Part shown: piece after piece, positions 35,084-35,535 of the stretch
Position numbering within the stretch: position 1 is the stretch's first letter
Layout: every line of letters starts with the position of its first letter
NCBI GenBank assembly: GCA_018824205.1
Contig: JAHJGX010000095.1
Coordinates: 1 to 35,535 of the forward strand
DNA length: 35,535 nt
Direction: 5' to 3'
From: a bacterium
GTDB lineage: Bacteria > Fidelibacterota > UBA2242
The notes under the pieces: model-generated
What the model was told of the DNA's origin: nothing
Seen by the model: the letters and a program-made list of their open reading frames with translations, nothing else
Databases searched by the model: none
Made by a program: the position numbers and the translations under genes

Positions 35084-35196
35084 GACTTTTCTGAAACATC
35101 TCTTTAAACACAATCATAAGCATTAGTGCATATATATCTATAAATATTACTTTTTAAATTCAGATTCATATTGTATATGATATGGTTCTTTCGTAA

Positions 35197-35430
35197 TCAT
35201 GTTGCAAGTCTAGGATTTAAGAGTCCACAATGTTGATGTATTTTCAACCTAAAATAGTAAATATCTTTATAGCCATAAGCCATTCTTTTAAGCCTTTTAA
35301 TTTTATTGTTGAATCCCTCTGAAATTGCAGAACTGGTCTTTTGTATGAACCAGTTTAGAATATATTGCTTTTTCTCTTTTAGTTTTTCTGCCAAAGTAAT
35401 AAATGGATTTAAATTACTGGTTCCTTCTCA
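35197..35430 (-). pseudogene. Truncated ISL3-type transposase (C-terminal tail)
   Basis: About 77 open codons, with no ATG start and a stop codon (TGA) at 35428-35430 in the same frame upstream. The tail reads LKEKKQYILNWFIQKTSSA, then SEGFNNKIKRLKRMAYGYKD and YYFRLKIHQHCGLLNPR, the highly conserved end of DDE transposases of the ISL3 group. The N-terminal zinc-binding domain and most of the catalytic domain (DDE residues) are missing. No terminal inverted repeats were found. It is a decayed insertion sequence at the border of the - strand housekeeping set. Confidence 0.75.
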
Positions 35431-35510
35431 AATTGAGTGGGTAAATTAGAAGAATACAATTTTAAAAAAGGATAGATAATCGTAGATTTTTCCCAAAAAG
35501 GGAAAAGCGA

Positions 35511-35535
35511 TGATGATTAAAAAACTGTTTGAAAC
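35511..35535 (+). CDS. Possible start of a further gene (cut by window end)
   Basis: ATG ATG ATT AAA AAA at 35511, preceded by GGGAAAAGCG, which could serve as a ribosome-binding site. Only 8 codons (MMIKKLFE) lie in the window. The AAGGG lies in a small hairpin (TTTTCCC-AAAAA-GGGAAAA, about 35488-35506). No product can be given. Confidence 0.3.

Larger units (their letters stand above)
34744..35196. other. AT-rich non-coding region at the right end
   Basis: No intact gene is visible. A palindrome CGGGAC-GAT-GTCCCG lies at 34877-34891. A + strand open frame of about 70 codons from about 34790 to 35010, ending LVWSVFDF, has no ATG and could be a remnant of a coding sequence, but I cannot identify it. 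A strong hairpin follows at 35049-35083. The rest is unstructured AT-rich sequence leading to the transposase tail. Confidence 0.45.

Overview
The window looks like part of the chromosome of an anaerobic, Gram-negative-type bacterium of moderate to low GC, probably from the FCB side of the tree (Marinimicrobia, Calditrichota or KSB1-like). The evidence is threefold. Three exported proteins end in a sorting-type domain carrying Y/F-P-N-P-F-N or a related sequence. YbeY has Asp where the third metal-binding His is usual. Sulfur metabolism includes the anaerobe-associated COG1900/DUF39 and UPF0280/COG2122 proteins. The assignment is an inference; no rRNA gene is present.

Layout, + strand, 1 to about 29.85 kb. 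A DEAD-box helicase is followed by an mnmA gene broken by one extra G in a G5 run, and by the C-terminal quarter of a hydE gene (remnant). Next comes a sulfide-assimilation block: an Rrf2 regulator with a palindrome over its promoter, cysK, a DUF39 homocysteine-synthesis protein, UPF0280 and cysE. This block could make both cysteine and homocysteine directly from sulfide. After it lie an exported phosphodiesterase, an alkyltransferase-like DNA repair protein, a B12-binding radical SAM enzyme, an exported GHL10-type glycosidase, a small lipoprotein, a flavodoxin and a HAD phosphatase.

The next run holds nadC, a rare single-chain fusion of cysteine desulfurase and selenophosphate synthetase, an unrecognised 306-aa protein, thiamine pyrophosphokinase and a sodium:solute symporter. 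Then tRNA-Val(CAC), a coiled-coil/zinc-ribbon protein, the RNase P RNA gene (overlapping the preceding stop codon) and recJ follow in very tight order, and after them fabH-like, pgpH, ybeY and mazG. A structured RNA with the shape and core sequence of 6S RNA ends the + strand block.

Layout, - strand, 29.87 to 34.74 kb. Transcribed right to left, one apparent operon carries a PDZ/Fe-S/DUF512 protein, der, an exported HExxH metalloprotease and a YigZ protein. The right edge is AT-rich and poorly coding, with a degenerate ISL3-type transposase tail and possibly the first codons of a further gene.

Most interesting: the desulfurase-SelD fusion with its unknown downstream partner; the compact Rrf2-cysK-DUF39-UPF0280-cysE module with two candidate operators; the TCCCG-type palindromes that recur inside rnpB and again in-frame in recJ; and the mnmA frameshift next to a hydE remnant.
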